From positions 124,001-188,000 of the forward strand of contig NZ_KB890603.1 of the NCBI RefSeq assembly GCF_000373145.1: a stretch of DNA of 64,000 nucleotides, in the 5' to 3' direction. Within the stretch, counting starts at the first letter, position 1; every line of letters starts with the position of its first letter. Below, piece after piece: positions 28,073 to 35,856 of this stretch. The stretch is from Thermus oshimai DSM 12092. Lineage in GTDB: Bacteria; Deinococcota; Deinococci; Deinococcales; Thermaceae. Under the pieces are notes generated by a model, which had not been told where the DNA came from, did not search any database, and saw only the letters and a list, made by a program, of their open reading frames with translations. A program made the position numbers and the translations under genes.

Positions 28073-29663
28073 TACCATTACCCCCTATCTCGTCCTCGCT
28101 TAAGGGTTCCTCGGCCTCCTCCGCCCTGGGCTTCCGCACCCAAAGGAGCCTCCCCCCCAGGCGGCGGGCCAGGTGCCGTAGGAGGGTTTCGGGGTCTTCC
28201 GGGGCTTCGGGAAGGGGGTCCTTGGCCTCCTCCCTGGGCGGGGGAGGGGGGCTTTGGCTTGGGGGGAGCTCTTCCCTCAGGCCCCGCGGCGGGCTTGCCT
28301 TTTTGGTGGATTCAGGGGCGGTCAGGGGGCTTTTTTTTTCCGCCCCTTCCCCTTTCTGGATCTCCAAGGCCCGCACCCCGAAGACCTGGGCGGCCACGGG
28401 GAGGAGGGCCGCCCGGTGCTCCAGGGCTTTTTGGTGGTGGAAGGCCTTGGCCTCGGGGAAGCGGAGGTAGAGGGTGTCCCCCTCCAGGGCGATCTCCGCC
28501 TCCCGCACGAAGGCCCGGAGGGTGGGCTTTAGGGCGTCCAGGAAGGCCCGCACCGGCGGGGCCTCCTGGGCTGGGGGAGCGGGGTCCTTGGGGGGTTCAA
28601 GGGGCCTGGCCTCCGCCTTGGGGGGTGGGGGAGCGGGGGTTCCTTCGGTGCGGAAGGGGAAGCCCGCCTCCAGGAGGACCACCTCGAGGCCCAAGGCGTC
28701 CGAGCGGCGGGAAAGCCTTTCTAGCCCCTCGTCCAGGGCCTTCATGGCCGCGATGAGGGCCACCTCGGAGGGGCCTTTACCCCCTTCCACCTTGGCGTAA
28801 AGGTGCCCCCGCAGCACCTCCAGAAGCCCCCCCACCAGGCTCCTCGGGGCGAAGCCCTGGGCGTAGAGGGCGCGGGCCAGGGCCAGGGCCCTTCCCGTAT
28901 CCCCCTGGAAGAGGGCCTCCGCCAGGCCCTCCAGCCCCTCCTTGGGGGGAAGGCCTAAGGCCTCCTCCACCCGGGCCAAGGTGATCTCCTCCAGGAGGAG
29001 GAGGCGGTCTAGGAGGCTTTCCGCGTCCCGCATGGCCCCGTCCGCCAGCCGGGCCACGAGCCTCAAGGCCTCCTCCTCCGCCTCCCGGCCCACCTCCTTT
29101 AGGATCCGCCGCAGTTTGGCCACGATCTCCTCCTCCTTCAGGCGGCGGAAGCGGAAGTGCTGGGTGCGGGAGAGGATGGTGGGGGGCATGCGTTCGGGCT
29201 CGGTGGTGGCGAAGACGAAGAGGACGTGGGGCGGGGGCTCCTCGAGGGTTTTCAGGAGGGCGTTGAAGGCGCTTTTGGAGAGCATGTGGGCCTCGTCCAG
29301 GATGAAGACCTTCCTGGGGGCGGAAAGGGGGGCCAGGTGGATCCTCTCCCTCAGCTCCCGCACGTCCTCCACGGAGTTGTTGCTGGCCGCGTCCATCTCC
29401 AGGACGTCGGGGTGGCTCCCCTGGGCCACGGCCCGGCAGTGGGAACAGACCCCGCAGGGGCGCTCCCCCCCTCCCGTGCACCCCACGGCCATGGCCAGGA
29501 GCCTGGCGGTGGTGGTCTTCCCCACCCCCCGGGGCCCGGAGAAGAGGTAGGCCTGGGCCAGCCGTCCCTCGCGGATGGCCCGCTTCAGGGGCTCCTTCAC
29601 GTGCTCCTGGCCCACCACCTCCTCAAAGGTGAGGGGGCGGAAGGAGCGGTAGAGGGCGCTCAC
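28068..29663 (-). CDS. dnaX: DNA polymerase III tau/gamma subunit
   Basis: Clamp-loader ATPase (531 aa for tau). Walker A is [16 protein letters not shown] (about 42-57), the zinc cysteines are in CTGGGERPCGVCSHC, the DEXX motif is FILDEAHML and sensor 1 is VFATTEP. Residues after about 365 form the Pro-rich tau-specific region. A run of nine A residues at codons 442-445 should cause transcriptional slippage and yield the shorter gamma form. The GTG start at 29663 has TATACT seven bases upstream and no Shine-Dalgarno site. Confidence 0.96.
   Translation of the reverse strand: MSALYRSFRPLTFEEVVGQEHVKEPLKRAIREGRLAQAYLFSGPRGVGKTTTARLLAMAVGCTGGGERPCGVCSHCRAVAQGSHPDVLEMDAASNNSVEDVRELRERIHLAPLSAPRKVFILDEAHMLSKSAFNALLKTLEEPPPHVLFVFATTEPERMPPTILSRTQHFRFRRLKEEEIVAKLRRILKEVGREAEEEALRLVARLADGAMRDAESLLDRLLLLEEITLARVEEALGLPPKEGLEGLAEALFQGDTGRALALARALYAQGFAPRSLVGGLLEVLRGHLYAKVEGGKGPSEVALIAAMKALDEGLERLSRRSDALGLEVVLLEAGFPFRTEGTPAPPPPKAEARPLEPPKDPAPPAQEAPPVRAFLDALKPTLRAFVREAEIALEGDTLYLRFPEAKAFHHQKALEHRAALLPVAAQVFGVRALEIQKGEGAEKKSPLTAPESTKKASPPRGLREELPPSQSPPPPPREEAKDPLPEAPEDPETLLRHLARRLGGRLLWVRKPRAEEAEEPLSEDEIGGNGI
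28331..28339 (-). other. dnaX transcriptional slippage run (A9)
   Basis: The coding strand reads GCGG, nine A, then GCCCCC. In T. thermophilus a run of nine A at the equivalent place causes RNA polymerase slippage and produces both tau and gamma. Frame changes here would end translation soon after, close to the expected gamma length. Confidence 0.85.
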
Positions 29664-29669
29664 AAGGGC

Positions 29670-29676
29670 TAGTATA
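29670..29676. promoter_or_regulatory. Shared symmetric -10 element of dnaX and the divergent gene
   Basis: TAGTATA serves as TATACT on the minus strand (29676-29671), seven bases before the dnaX GTG, and as TAGTAT on the plus strand (29670-29675), seven bases before the GTG at 29683. The two start codons are only 19 bases apart. Confidence 0.6.
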
Positions 29677-29682
29677 GAGGGG

Positions 29683-30171
29683 GTGCGGAGCTTTCTTTCC
29701 CTTCACGTGAATGCGCCCTTGGAGGCGGTCCGCCCCTGGGCCGAGGGGCGGACCCTGGGGGCGGGGGTCTACCTCCTCCCCGACCCCCCCTGGACGAGCC
29801 TCTACCACGAGGCCCTCGAGGCGGGGGAGGACCCAGAGGCCCTTCGGGCCTTCCTCCAGGACCTCTCCCGTCTAGGCCCCGCCCTGGCCTTTTTGGTGGT
29901 GGAGGAGGAGAACCTCCTCTTCCTCCAGGCGGAGGGGGGGCGGGTTCTGGGCGAGATCCGGAAGGGCCCGGAGCTCGGGGAGGCCTTCCTGGCCCCAGGG
30001 GGCCTGGAGGGGGTGTTCTCCCGGGCGAAGGCCCTCCCTCCCCTTTCCGCCGCCTTGGCCCTGGCCCAGGCCTTCGGCCTCCATCCGGACCACGCCGCCC
30101 TCGGCTTTCTGGACCTCTTGGAGGCGGAGGAGGAAGAGGGGCTTCCTGAGGAGGTGGTCTACCTTGAGTGA
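29683..30171 (+). CDS. Hypothetical protein
   Basis: A 162-residue acidic soluble protein I do not recognise. It has no signal peptide or membrane segment. The pattern alternates predicted strands and helices (LGPALAFLVVEEENLLFLQAE, then LSAALALAQAFGLHPDHAAL), and ends in an acidic tail (EAEEEEGLPEEVVYLE). It begins with GTG directly after a TAGTAT element and its end overlaps the argB start, suggesting cotranscription with argB. Confidence 0.78.
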   Translation: MRSFLSLHVNAPLEAVRPWAEGRTLGAGVYLLPDPPWTSLYHEALEAGEDPEALRAFLQDLSRLGPALAFLVVEEENLLFLQAEGGRVLGEIRKGPELGEAFLAPGGLEGVFSRAKALPPLSAALALAQAFGLHPDHAALGFLDLLEAEEEEGLPEEVVYLE

Positions 30172-30931
30172 ACCCCTTTTGGTCAAGGTGGGGGGGAGCC
30201 TGAAGGGGGCGGAGGCCCTTTTGGAGGAGCTCGCCTGTTACCCCGGCCCCCTGGTCCTGGTCCACGGGGGCGGGCCCCGCATCGGGGCCTTTTTGGAACG
30301 GCTTGGCTTCCCCACCCGCTTTGAGGGGGGCCTGAGGGTCACCCCCCCGGAGCAGATGGAGGCCGTGGAGATGGTCCTCACCCTGGTGGGGAAGGAGCTC
30401 GCCCAGGGGCTAAGCCAGAGGGGCCGCCCGGCCCTCGCCCTAAGCGGGCGGGACGCCCTTCTCCTAAGGGGCCGGGCCCTGCCCCACCTGGGGCGGGTGG
30501 GGGAGGTGGTGGGGGTGGAGGTGAGGCCCCTGCTTGCCCTCCTCGAGGCCGGCTACACCCCCCTCCTCGCCCCCATCGCCCTGGACGAGGCGGGCCCCTT
30601 GAACGTGAACGCGGACACCGCCGCGGGGGCGGTGGCGGGGGCCTTGGGCTGGCCCGTGGTCTTCCTCACCGACGTGGAGGGGGTCTACCGGGACCCCAAG
30701 GACCCCGCTAGCCGCCTCCCCCACCTGACCCGGGCGGAGGCCCTGGCCCTGAAGGCGGAAGGGGTCCTCCAGGGGGGGATGATCCCCAAGGTGGAGGCGG
30801 CCCTAAAGGCCCTGGAGGCGGGGGCCCCTTGGGCGGCCATCGCCCGGGGGGGGCCTGGGGTGCTTTCGCGGGTCCTTGGGGGAGAGGCGGGGACGCGGTT
30901 CACCTTAGAAGCCCCAGGAAGGCCCGCATGA
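30164..30931 (+). CDS. argB: Acetylglutamate kinase
   Basis: Amino-acid kinase (255 aa) expected to phosphorylate N-acetylglutamate in arginine synthesis. Motifs are LLVKVGGSLKG, LVHGGGPRIGAFL, the substrate-binding GLRVTPPEQMEAVEMVLT, NVNADTAAGAVAGAL, FLTDVEGVYRD and GGMIPKVEAA. The RVT sequence fits ArgB better than the lysine-pathway LysZ. The TTG at 30164 overlaps the previous stop by eight bases. It stands apart from other arg genes here, and its 3' end overlaps the convergent DJ-1 gene by 32 bases. Confidence 0.9.
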   Translation: MSEPLLVKVGGSLKGAEALLEELACYPGPLVLVHGGGPRIGAFLERLGFPTRFEGGLRVTPPEQMEAVEMVLTLVGKELAQGLSQRGRPALALSGRDALLLRGRALPHLGRVGEVVGVEVRPLLALLEAGYTPLLAPIALDEAGPLNVNADTAAGAVAGALGWPVVFLTDVEGVYRDPKDPASRLPHLTRAEALALKAEGVLQGGMIPKVEAALKALEAGAPWAAIARGGPGVLSRVLGGEAGTRFTLEAPGRPA

Positions 30932-31397
30932 AGCCGGGGAGGTCCTTGGGCCCCTGGGCGGTGACCAGGGCGCCGTCCACCACCACCCCCTCTTCCTGGT
31001 AAAGCCCCCCGGCGTTTTCCAGGTCCGCCCGGATGGAGAAAAACCCCGTGACCCTCTTCCCCCGCACGAGCCCCGCGCTGATGAGCACCCAGCCCGCGTG
31101 GCAGATGGCCCCCAGGGGCTTTCCCTCCTCCGCCACCCGCCGCACCAGGGCCAGGACCCCCGGGCTTCGGCGCAGGTAGTCGGGGGCGAACCCCCCGGGG
31201 ATGAGAAGGCCGGAAAGGGGCGGGGCCTTTTCCGCGGCCACCTCCGCCTTCCAGGCGAAGCCCGACTTGGCCTGGTAGGTCCGCTCCTCGGGTCCGATGA
31301 CCAGGGGGGTGTACCCGGCCTCGAGGACCCGGTAGTAGGGGTAGATGAACTCCCGTTCGTCAAAAAGGTCCGCCAGGAGAATCCCGATGGGCTCCAC
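30900..31397 (-). CDS. DJ-1/PfpI family protein
   Basis: A 165-residue class I glutamine-amidotransferase-like protein with the nucleophile elbow AICHAGWVLISAG (Cys at about 99) and an upstream acidic residue in PIGILLADLFDEREF. Members are described as proteases, chaperones or glyoxal-adduct deglycases; which applies is not visible. The GTG at 31397 has GGAGGTG five bases upstream. It is preceded by the CoA-type Nudix gene and overlaps it by 38 bases. Confidence 0.9.
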   Translation of the reverse strand: MEPIGILLADLFDEREFIYPYYRVLEAGYTPLVIGPEERTYQAKSGFAWKAEVAAEKAPPLSGLLIPGGFAPDYLRRSPGVLALVRRVAEEGKPLGAICHAGWVLISAGLVRGKRVTGFFSIRADLENAGGLYQEEGVVVDGALVTAQGPKDLPGFMRAFLGLLR

Positions 31398-31947
31398 GCC
31401 ACACCTCCAGGAACTCCCTCAGGATATTCCCCGTCACCCCCCAGATGTCCACCCCCCGCCAGGGGTAGTGCCAGACCCTGCGCCCAAGCCGCTCCTCGCT
31501 CCAGGGCCTGATCAGGAGGAGTTCCTCCAGGGGGGCGAGGAGGAGCTCGGCCACCTCCTTGGGGTTTGGGCGGAGGGGAGGGAGGTCCTCCCGGTAGACC
31601 ACCACCGGCTGGACCAGGAAGCCCTGGGGGGAGAGGGTGGGGGAGAGGAAGCCCAAAGGCTCCACCCCCCTAAGCCCCACCTCCTCCTCCGCCTCCCTTA
31701 GGGCGGCCTCCACCACCCCTTCCCCGGCCTCCACCACCCCCCCGGGGAAGGCCACCTGCCCCGCGTGGGTGGGGAGGTGGGGGCTCCGTCGGGTGAGGAG
31801 GAGGTGCGTCCCCAAAAGGGGCACGGCCACCGCGGCGAGCCGGAAGCCCCTAGGGGGCTCTAGCTCCGGCAGGCCCTGAGGGAGCGCCGCCTTAAGGCGC
31901 TCTCGGGGTCCAGGCCCTTCTTGGCGAAAAGCCCCACCAGGTTCCAA
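31360..31947 (-). CDS. Nudix hydrolase, CoA pyrophosphatase type
   Basis: A 195-residue Nudix protein. The Nudix box GGVVEAGEGVVEAALREAEE continues EVGL and matches G-x5-E-x7-REUxEExGU. Just before it, LLTRRSPHLPTHAGQVAFPGG fits the CoA-pyrophosphatase signature (LLxxR...HxGQxxFPGG). It likely cleaves CoA or its oxidised derivatives to 3',5'-ADP and phosphopantetheine. The only canonical start is TTG 31947, which overlaps mazG by 88 bases; the true start could be a non-canonical codon nearer RERLKAAL. Confidence 0.85.
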   Translation of the reverse strand: MEPGGAFRQEGPGPRERLKAALPQGLPELEPPRGFRLAAVAVPLLGTHLLLTRRSPHLPTHAGQVAFPGGVVEAGEGVVEAALREAEEEVGLRGVEPLGFLSPTLSPQGFLVQPVVVYREDLPPLRPNPKEVAELLLAPLEELLLIRPWSEERLGRRVWHYPWRGVDIWGVTGNILREFLEVWRGAHRDSPGGPF

Positions 31948-32444
31948 AGCGCTTCCTCCAGGTCGCCCGCTTCCAGGGCCCTTTTCAGCCCCTCCTCCGA
32001 GCCTGGGTCCACGCCCTTTTTCTGGAGCTCGTAGGCCCTAAGGAGGGTGGGCAGGCCCTTGGGCAGGCCGCAGGGGTCCTCCCGCTTGCCCTCCTGGGCC
32101 TTCAGGTCCTCCCAGCGGGCCTTCACCTCCTCCGCCGTCTTCGCCTCCCCTTCCCCGAAGACGTGGGGGTGCCGGCGGATGAGCTTTTCCACGATGGCCT
32201 TTTCCACGTCGCTGTAGGTGAAGCGGCCCTCCTCCTCGGCGATGACGCTGTGGAAGGCCACCTGGAGGAGGACATCCCCGAGCTCCTCCGCCATGGCCTC
32301 GGAATCCCCCGAAAGGAGGGCGTCCGCGGCCTCCGCGGCCTCCTCCAGGAGGTAGGGGACCAGGCTTTCGTGGGTCTGGACCCGGTCCCAGGGGCACCCT
32401 CCGGGGCCTCTTAGGCGGCGCATCACCTCAAGCAGGCGTTCCAT
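31860..32444 (-). CDS. mazG: Nucleoside triphosphate pyrophosphohydrolase MazG
   Basis: All-alpha NTP pyrophosphohydrolase (194 aa) that removes noncanonical nucleotides. The MazG signature is visible: GGCPWDRVQTHESLVPYLLE, EEAAEAADAL and EELGDVLLQVAFHSVIAEE with the metal-binding ExxE and ExxD residues, then a partial second domain. Two ATGs are possible; 32444 has an AGGGAG ten bases upstream and is preferred over 32453. The gene overlaps both neighbours. Confidence 0.94.
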   Translation of the reverse strand: MERLLEVMRRLRGPGGCPWDRVQTHESLVPYLLEEAAEAADALLSGDSEAMAEELGDVLLQVAFHSVIAEEEGRFTYSDVEKAIVEKLIRRHPHVFGEGEAKTAEEVKARWEDLKAQEGKREDPCGLPKGLPTLLRAYELQKKGVDPGSEEGLKRALEAGDLEEALWNLVGLFAKKGLDPESALRRRSLRACRS

Positions 32445-32871
32445 GCCCCCCATTCTCCCTTAAGAGGAGGGCCCCGAGGAGGGAGAGGCCCACCAAGAGG
32501 AGGCTTAAGGGGTCCAGGGGGGCGGGCTCCAGCACCCACCCCCCAGGGCCCGGAGCGGGGAGCCCCGTGGTGCGGGTGAGGAGGAAGAGGAGGAAGAGCG
32601 TCCCCGCCAGGTACCGCCCAGCCCGCACCCACCCCGCCCCCAGGCGCACCTCCAGGAGGGGCAGGAGAAGGAGGCTTAGGCCGTAGCCGAGCTCCAGGGC
32701 CAGGAGGACCATGAAGAGGAGGCCGTACCAGAAGCCCGGGGTCCTAAGGGCCAAGGCGGGGTCCTTAAGCCGGAAGACCTCCCCGCAAAGCCCGCCGCCC
32801 AGGGGGGTATCCCCAAACCCCAGGAGCTGGAGGAAGAAGGGGAGGATGAATAGAAGGGCGGGAAGCCGCAT
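32428..32871 (-). CDS. Four-helix membrane protein, unknown
   Basis: A 147-residue protein with about four membrane helices (residues 3-17, 49-73, 85-100 and 121-137) and an N-terminal segment that could be a signal peptide. A periplasmic loop contains one Cys (GGLCGEVFRL). No family recognised. It is the first gene of the leftward cluster with mazG, the Nudix gene and the DJ-1 gene and overlaps the mazG start. Confidence 0.75.
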   Translation of the reverse strand: MRLPALLFILPFFLQLLGFGDTPLGGGLCGEVFRLKDPALALRTPGFWYGLLFMVLLALELGYGLSLLLLPLLEVRLGAGWVRAGRYLAGTLFLLFLLTRTTGLPAPGPGGWVLEPAPLDPLSLLLVGLSLLGALLLRENGGHGTPA

Positions 32872-32896
32872 GCCCCAAGCCTACCCCCTCCCAAGA

Positions 32897-32932
32897 GGGC
32901 AGTACAAATGTCCCCCTTCCCCCGGGTACCCT
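32897..32932 (+). promoter_or_regulatory. Motif and -10 element before the copper-chaperone operon
   Basis: GGGCAGTACAAATGTCCCCC (32897-32916) contains GTACAAATG, the inverse of the motif at 27293, and resembles the site before the caa3 operon. TACCCT (32927-32932) ends six bases before the ATG at 32939 and is a likely leaderless -10; the motif then covers its -35 region. Confidence 0.45.
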
Positions 32933-32938
32933 AAGCCC

Positions 32939-33358
32939 ATGCGGCGCCTGGTCTTGCTGATGCCCTTTGTGCTGTTGGCCTTGGCCCAGGTGGAGGTCCT
33001 GCCCGGCTGGGTCCGGCTCCTTTCCCCCACGGCCAAGACCACCGCGGCCTACCTCACCCTGGTGAACCGGGGGGATAAGCCCCTCCGCCTCCTCGGGGCG
33101 GAAACCCCGGTGGCCGAGCGGGTTTCCCTGCACGAGACCTACCACCTCCAGCGGGAAGGGCAGACGGTGATGGGCATGCGCCCCGTTCCCCACCTGGACC
33201 TGCCCCCCGGGGGGCGGGTGGAGCTCAAGCCCGGGGGGTACCACCTCATGTTGGAGGGCCTGAAGCGCCCCCTGGAGGCGGGGGAGAAGGTGGAGCTCAC
33301 CCTGGTCTTCCAGGGGGGGCTTAGGGTCAAGGTCTTGCTCCCTGTGGAGATGCGATGA
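32939..33358 (+). CDS. PCu(A)C-type periplasmic copper chaperone
   Basis: A 139-residue exported protein with a cleavable signal (RRLVLLMPFVLLALAQ). The Cu(I)-binding methionine and histidine pattern is present: HETYHLQREGQTVMGMRPVP, then a final YHLML with the HxM pair. PCu(A)C proteins pass copper to the CuA centre of cytochrome oxidase. Its stop overlaps the sco1 ATG, which supports that role next to oxidase genes in the same window. Confidence 0.92.
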   Translation: MRRLVLLMPFVLLALAQVEVLPGWVRLLSPTAKTTAAYLTLVNRGDKPLRLLGAETPVAERVSLHETYHLQREGQTVMGMRPVPHLDLPPGGRVELKPGGYHLMLEGLKRPLEAGEKVELTLVFQGGLRVKVLLPVEMR

Positions 33359-33939
33359 AGCGGGTCTTGCCTTTCCTCATCGTGGCCGGGCTTCTCCTCC
33401 TGGGGTACCTCCTCCTTCCCAAAGGGGGCCACGCGTTCCACGGCACCCGGCTCCTCAACCCCAAGCCCGTGGACTTCGTCCTGGAGGGGCCGGAAGGCCC
33501 GGTGCGCCTTTCCGAGCTTGGGGACAAGCTGGTCCTCCTCTTCTTCGGCTACGTCCACTGCCCCGACGTCTGCCCCACCACCATGCTGGCCCTGAAGCGG
33601 GCCTATGAGGGGCTTTCCCCAGGGGAACAGGAAAGGGTACAGGTGATCTTCGTCAGCGTGGACCCCAAGAGGGATTCTCCCCAGGTGGCCGACCAGTACG
33701 CCAAGGCCTTTAACCCCCGTTTCCTGGGGCTTTCCGGTAGCGAGGAGGCCGTGCGCCAGACCGCTCAGACCTTTGGGGTCTACTACCAGATAAGCCAGTA
33801 CCGCTCCCCGGAGGACTACCTGGTGGACCACACGGCCACCACCTTTGTGGTCCAGGGCGGGAAGCTCGTCCTCCTCTTCAGCCCCGACAAGGTGGAGGAG
33901 ACGGACAAGGTGGTGGCCGATCTCAAGGCGCTCCTTTAG
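33355..33939 (+). CDS. sco1: Sco1/SenC copper-delivery protein
   Basis: Membrane-anchored thioredoxin-like protein (194 aa) that helps build the CuA centre of cytochrome oxidase. An N-terminal anchor (VLPFLIVAGLLLLGYLLL) is followed by GYVHCPDVCPTT with Cys69 and Cys73, and the third copper ligand His159 in VDHTATTF. It is coupled to the PCu(A)C gene (ATGA). Its stop overlaps the convergent ZIP gene stop in TTAG. Confidence 0.95.
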   Translation: MKRVLPFLIVAGLLLLGYLLLPKGGHAFHGTRLLNPKPVDFVLEGPEGPVRLSELGDKLVLLFFGYVHCPDVCPTTMLALKRAYEGLSPGEQERVQVIFVSVDPKRDSPQVADQYAKAFNPRFLGLSGSEEAVRQTAQTFGVYYQISQYRSPEDYLVDHTATTFVVQGGKLVLLFSPDKVEETDKVVADLKALL

Positions 33940-34727
33940 CCCAGGGCCACGTCCAGGGCCATCATGACGGCGAAGCCCAGCATGGCCCCCAAGGTGGAGA
34001 TGTCCCCGCTTTCCTTCTGGCTTTCCGGGATGACCTCCTCCACGATAACGTAGACCATGGCCCCCGCGGCCAGGGCCATGAAGTAGGGGAGGAGGGCCAT
34101 CATGTGGGCCACCAGGGCGGCCCCCAGGAGGGCGGCCAGGGGCTCTAGAAGGGCGGAAAGCTGGCCGTAAAACCAGGCCACCCCCGGGCTCACCCCGGCC
34201 CGCCTCAGGGGCCAGGCCACCGCCAGGCCCTCGGGGACGTTTTGGATGCCGATCCCCAGGGCCAGGGCGATGGCCCCGCCCAGGGTGGCCGCCCCCGTGG
34301 GGTCGGCCCCCACGGCCCCGAAGGCCACCCCCACCGCCAGGCCCTCGGGGAAGTTGTGCAGGGTGATGGCCAGGATGAGCAGGGTGGTGCGCCGCCAGGG
34401 GGTCTTGGGGCCCTCCGCGGCCTCCCGGGGCTCGCCCAGGTGGAGGTGGGGCAAGACCGCGTCCAGAAGCCGGATCAGCCCGCCCCCCAGGAGGAAGCCC
34501 AGGATGGCGGGCACCAGGGGGTTCATCCCCTGGGCCTCCGCGGCCTCCATGCCGGGGAGGAGGAGGGAGAAGACGCTGGCCGCCAGCATCACCCCAGCGG
34601 TAAAGCCCAGCATCCCGTCCAGGAGCTTGCGGCTGGGCTCCTTGGTGAGGAAGACGCTGGCCGCCCCCACCGCGGTGAGGCCCCAGGTGAAGAGCCCCCC
34701 GAGGAGGGCGTAGAGGATCGGGTCCAT
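33936..34727 (-). CDS. ZIP-family divalent metal transporter
   Basis: A 263-residue protein with eight predicted helices. Helix 4 carries LHNFPEGLAVGVAFG and helix 5 QNVPEGLAVA, the HNxPEG and (H/Q)NxPEG metal-site signatures of ZIP proteins, and VEEVIPES follows in helix 7. Likely imports Zn, Mn or Fe. The ATG follows a TAAAAT element by six bases (leaderless), and that element overlaps a DtxR/MntR-type palindrome, which suggests metal-dependent repression. Confidence 0.94.
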   Translation of the reverse strand: MDPILYALLGGLFTWGLTAVGAASVFLTKEPSRKLLDGMLGFTAGVMLAASVFSLLLPGMEAAEAQGMNPLVPAILGFLLGGGLIRLLDAVLPHLHLGEPREAAEGPKTPWRRTTLLILAITLHNFPEGLAVGVAFGAVGADPTGAATLGGAIALALGIGIQNVPEGLAVAWPLRRAGVSPGVAWFYGQLSALLEPLAALLGAALVAHMMALLPYFMALAAGAMVYVIVEEVIPESQKESGDISTLGAMLGFAVMMALDVALG

Positions 34728-34734
34728 GCCCCTA

Positions 34735-34752
34735 TTTTAGGCAAACCTAAAA
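34735..34752. promoter_or_regulatory. DtxR/MntR-type operator at the ZIP promoter
   Basis: TTTTAGG CAAA CCTAAAA is a perfect seven-base inverted repeat with a four-base centre. It matches the TTAGGnnnnCCTAA core of DtxR/IdeR/MntR-family operators. The minus-strand TAAAAT (34739-34734) used as -10 of the ZIP gene is inside it, so a bound repressor would block transcription. Confidence 0.7.
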
Positions 34753-34791
34753 ACCGGGTAAAGCCCCCTTTGGGGTATCCTGAGGGTAGGT

Positions 34792-35856
34792 ATGCTGGAC
34801 AAGCTTGCGCGCCTAGAAGAGGAGTACCGGGAGCTGGAAGCGCGCCTGGCGGACCCCGAGGTCCTAAAAGACCCCGCGCGCTACCAGGCCCTTTCCCGGC
34901 GGTACGCGGAGATGGGGGAGGTCATCGCCTTGATCCGCGCCTACCGCAAGGTCCTGGAGGACCTGGAGGGGGCGGAAAGCCTCCTCGAGGACCCCGAGCT
35001 CAAAGAGGTGGCCAAGGCGGAACGGGAGGCCCTTCTTGCGGAGAAGGCCCGGCTGGAGAAGGAGCTGGAGCGCCACCTGCTCCCCAAGGACCCCTTGGAC
35101 GAGAAGGACGCCATCCTGGAGATCCGGGCCGGCACCGGGGGGGAGGAGGCGGCCCTTTTTGCCCGGGACCTCTTGGAGATGTACCTTCGCTTTGCCGAGG
35201 AGATGGGCTTCCAGACGGAGATCCTGGACTCCAACCCCACCGGCCTTGGCGGGTTTTCCAAGGTGGTGGTGGAGATCCGCGGCCCCGGGGCCTACGGCAC
35301 CCTGAAGTACGAGAGCGGGGTGCACCGGGTGCAGCGGGTGCCCGCCACCGAGACCCAGGGGCGCATCCACACCTCCACGGCCACGGTGGCCGTCCTGCCC
35401 AAGGCGGAGGAGTCCGACTTCCAGCTCAACATGGACGAGATCCGCATTGACGTGATGCGGGCCTCGGGCCCCGGGGGCCAGGGGGTGAACACCACGGATA
35501 GCGCCGTGCGGGTGGTCCACCTGCCCACGGGGATCATGGTCACCTGCCAGGACTCCCGCAGCCAGATCAAGAACCGGGAGAAGGCCCTCATGATCCTGCG
35601 GAGCCGCCTCCTGGAGATGAAGCGCCAGGAGGAGGCGGAAAAGCTAAGGCAGACCCGGCTGGCCCAGATCGGCACCGGGGAGCGGGCGGAGAAGATCCGC
35701 ACCTACAACTTCCCCCAGTCCCGGGTCACGGACCACCGCATCGGCTTCACCACCCACGACCTCGAGGGGGTCCTCTCGGGCCGCCTCCAGCCCCTCCTGG
35801 AGGCCCTCAAGAAGGCGGACCAGGAGCGCCAGCTGGAGGCCATGACCGAAGCGTGA
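34792..35856 (+). CDS. prfA: Peptide chain release factor 1
   Basis: Terminates translation at UAA and UAG (354 aa). The catalytic SGPGGQGVNTTDSAVRVVHL with the GGQ tripeptide is at about residues 224-243, and the RF1-type recognition motif is in HRVQRVPATETQGRIHTS. TATCCT (34776-34781) and a GAGGGTAGG ribosome-binding site precede the ATG. The stop overlaps the Nudix gene start. Confidence 0.97.
   Translation: MLDKLARLEEEYRELEARLADPEVLKDPARYQALSRRYAEMGEVIALIRAYRKVLEDLEGAESLLEDPELKEVAKAEREALLAEKARLEKELERHLLPKDPLDEKDAILEIRAGTGGEEAALFARDLLEMYLRFAEEMGFQTEILDSNPTGLGGFSKVVVEIRGPGAYGTLKYESGVHRVQRVPATETQGRIHTSTATVAVLPKAEESDFQLNMDEIRIDVMRASGPGGQGVNTTDSAVRVVHLPTGIMVTCQDSRSQIKNREKALMILRSRLLEMKRQEEAEKLRQTRLAQIGTGERAEKIRTYNFPQSRVTDHRIGFTTHDLEGVLSGRLQPLLEALKKADQERQLEAMTEA

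Noticed and set aside
32873-32938. A longer copper-chaperone gene starting at 32711
   Set aside because: The extension is antisense to the membrane protein and would bury the signal peptide that begins at 32939.
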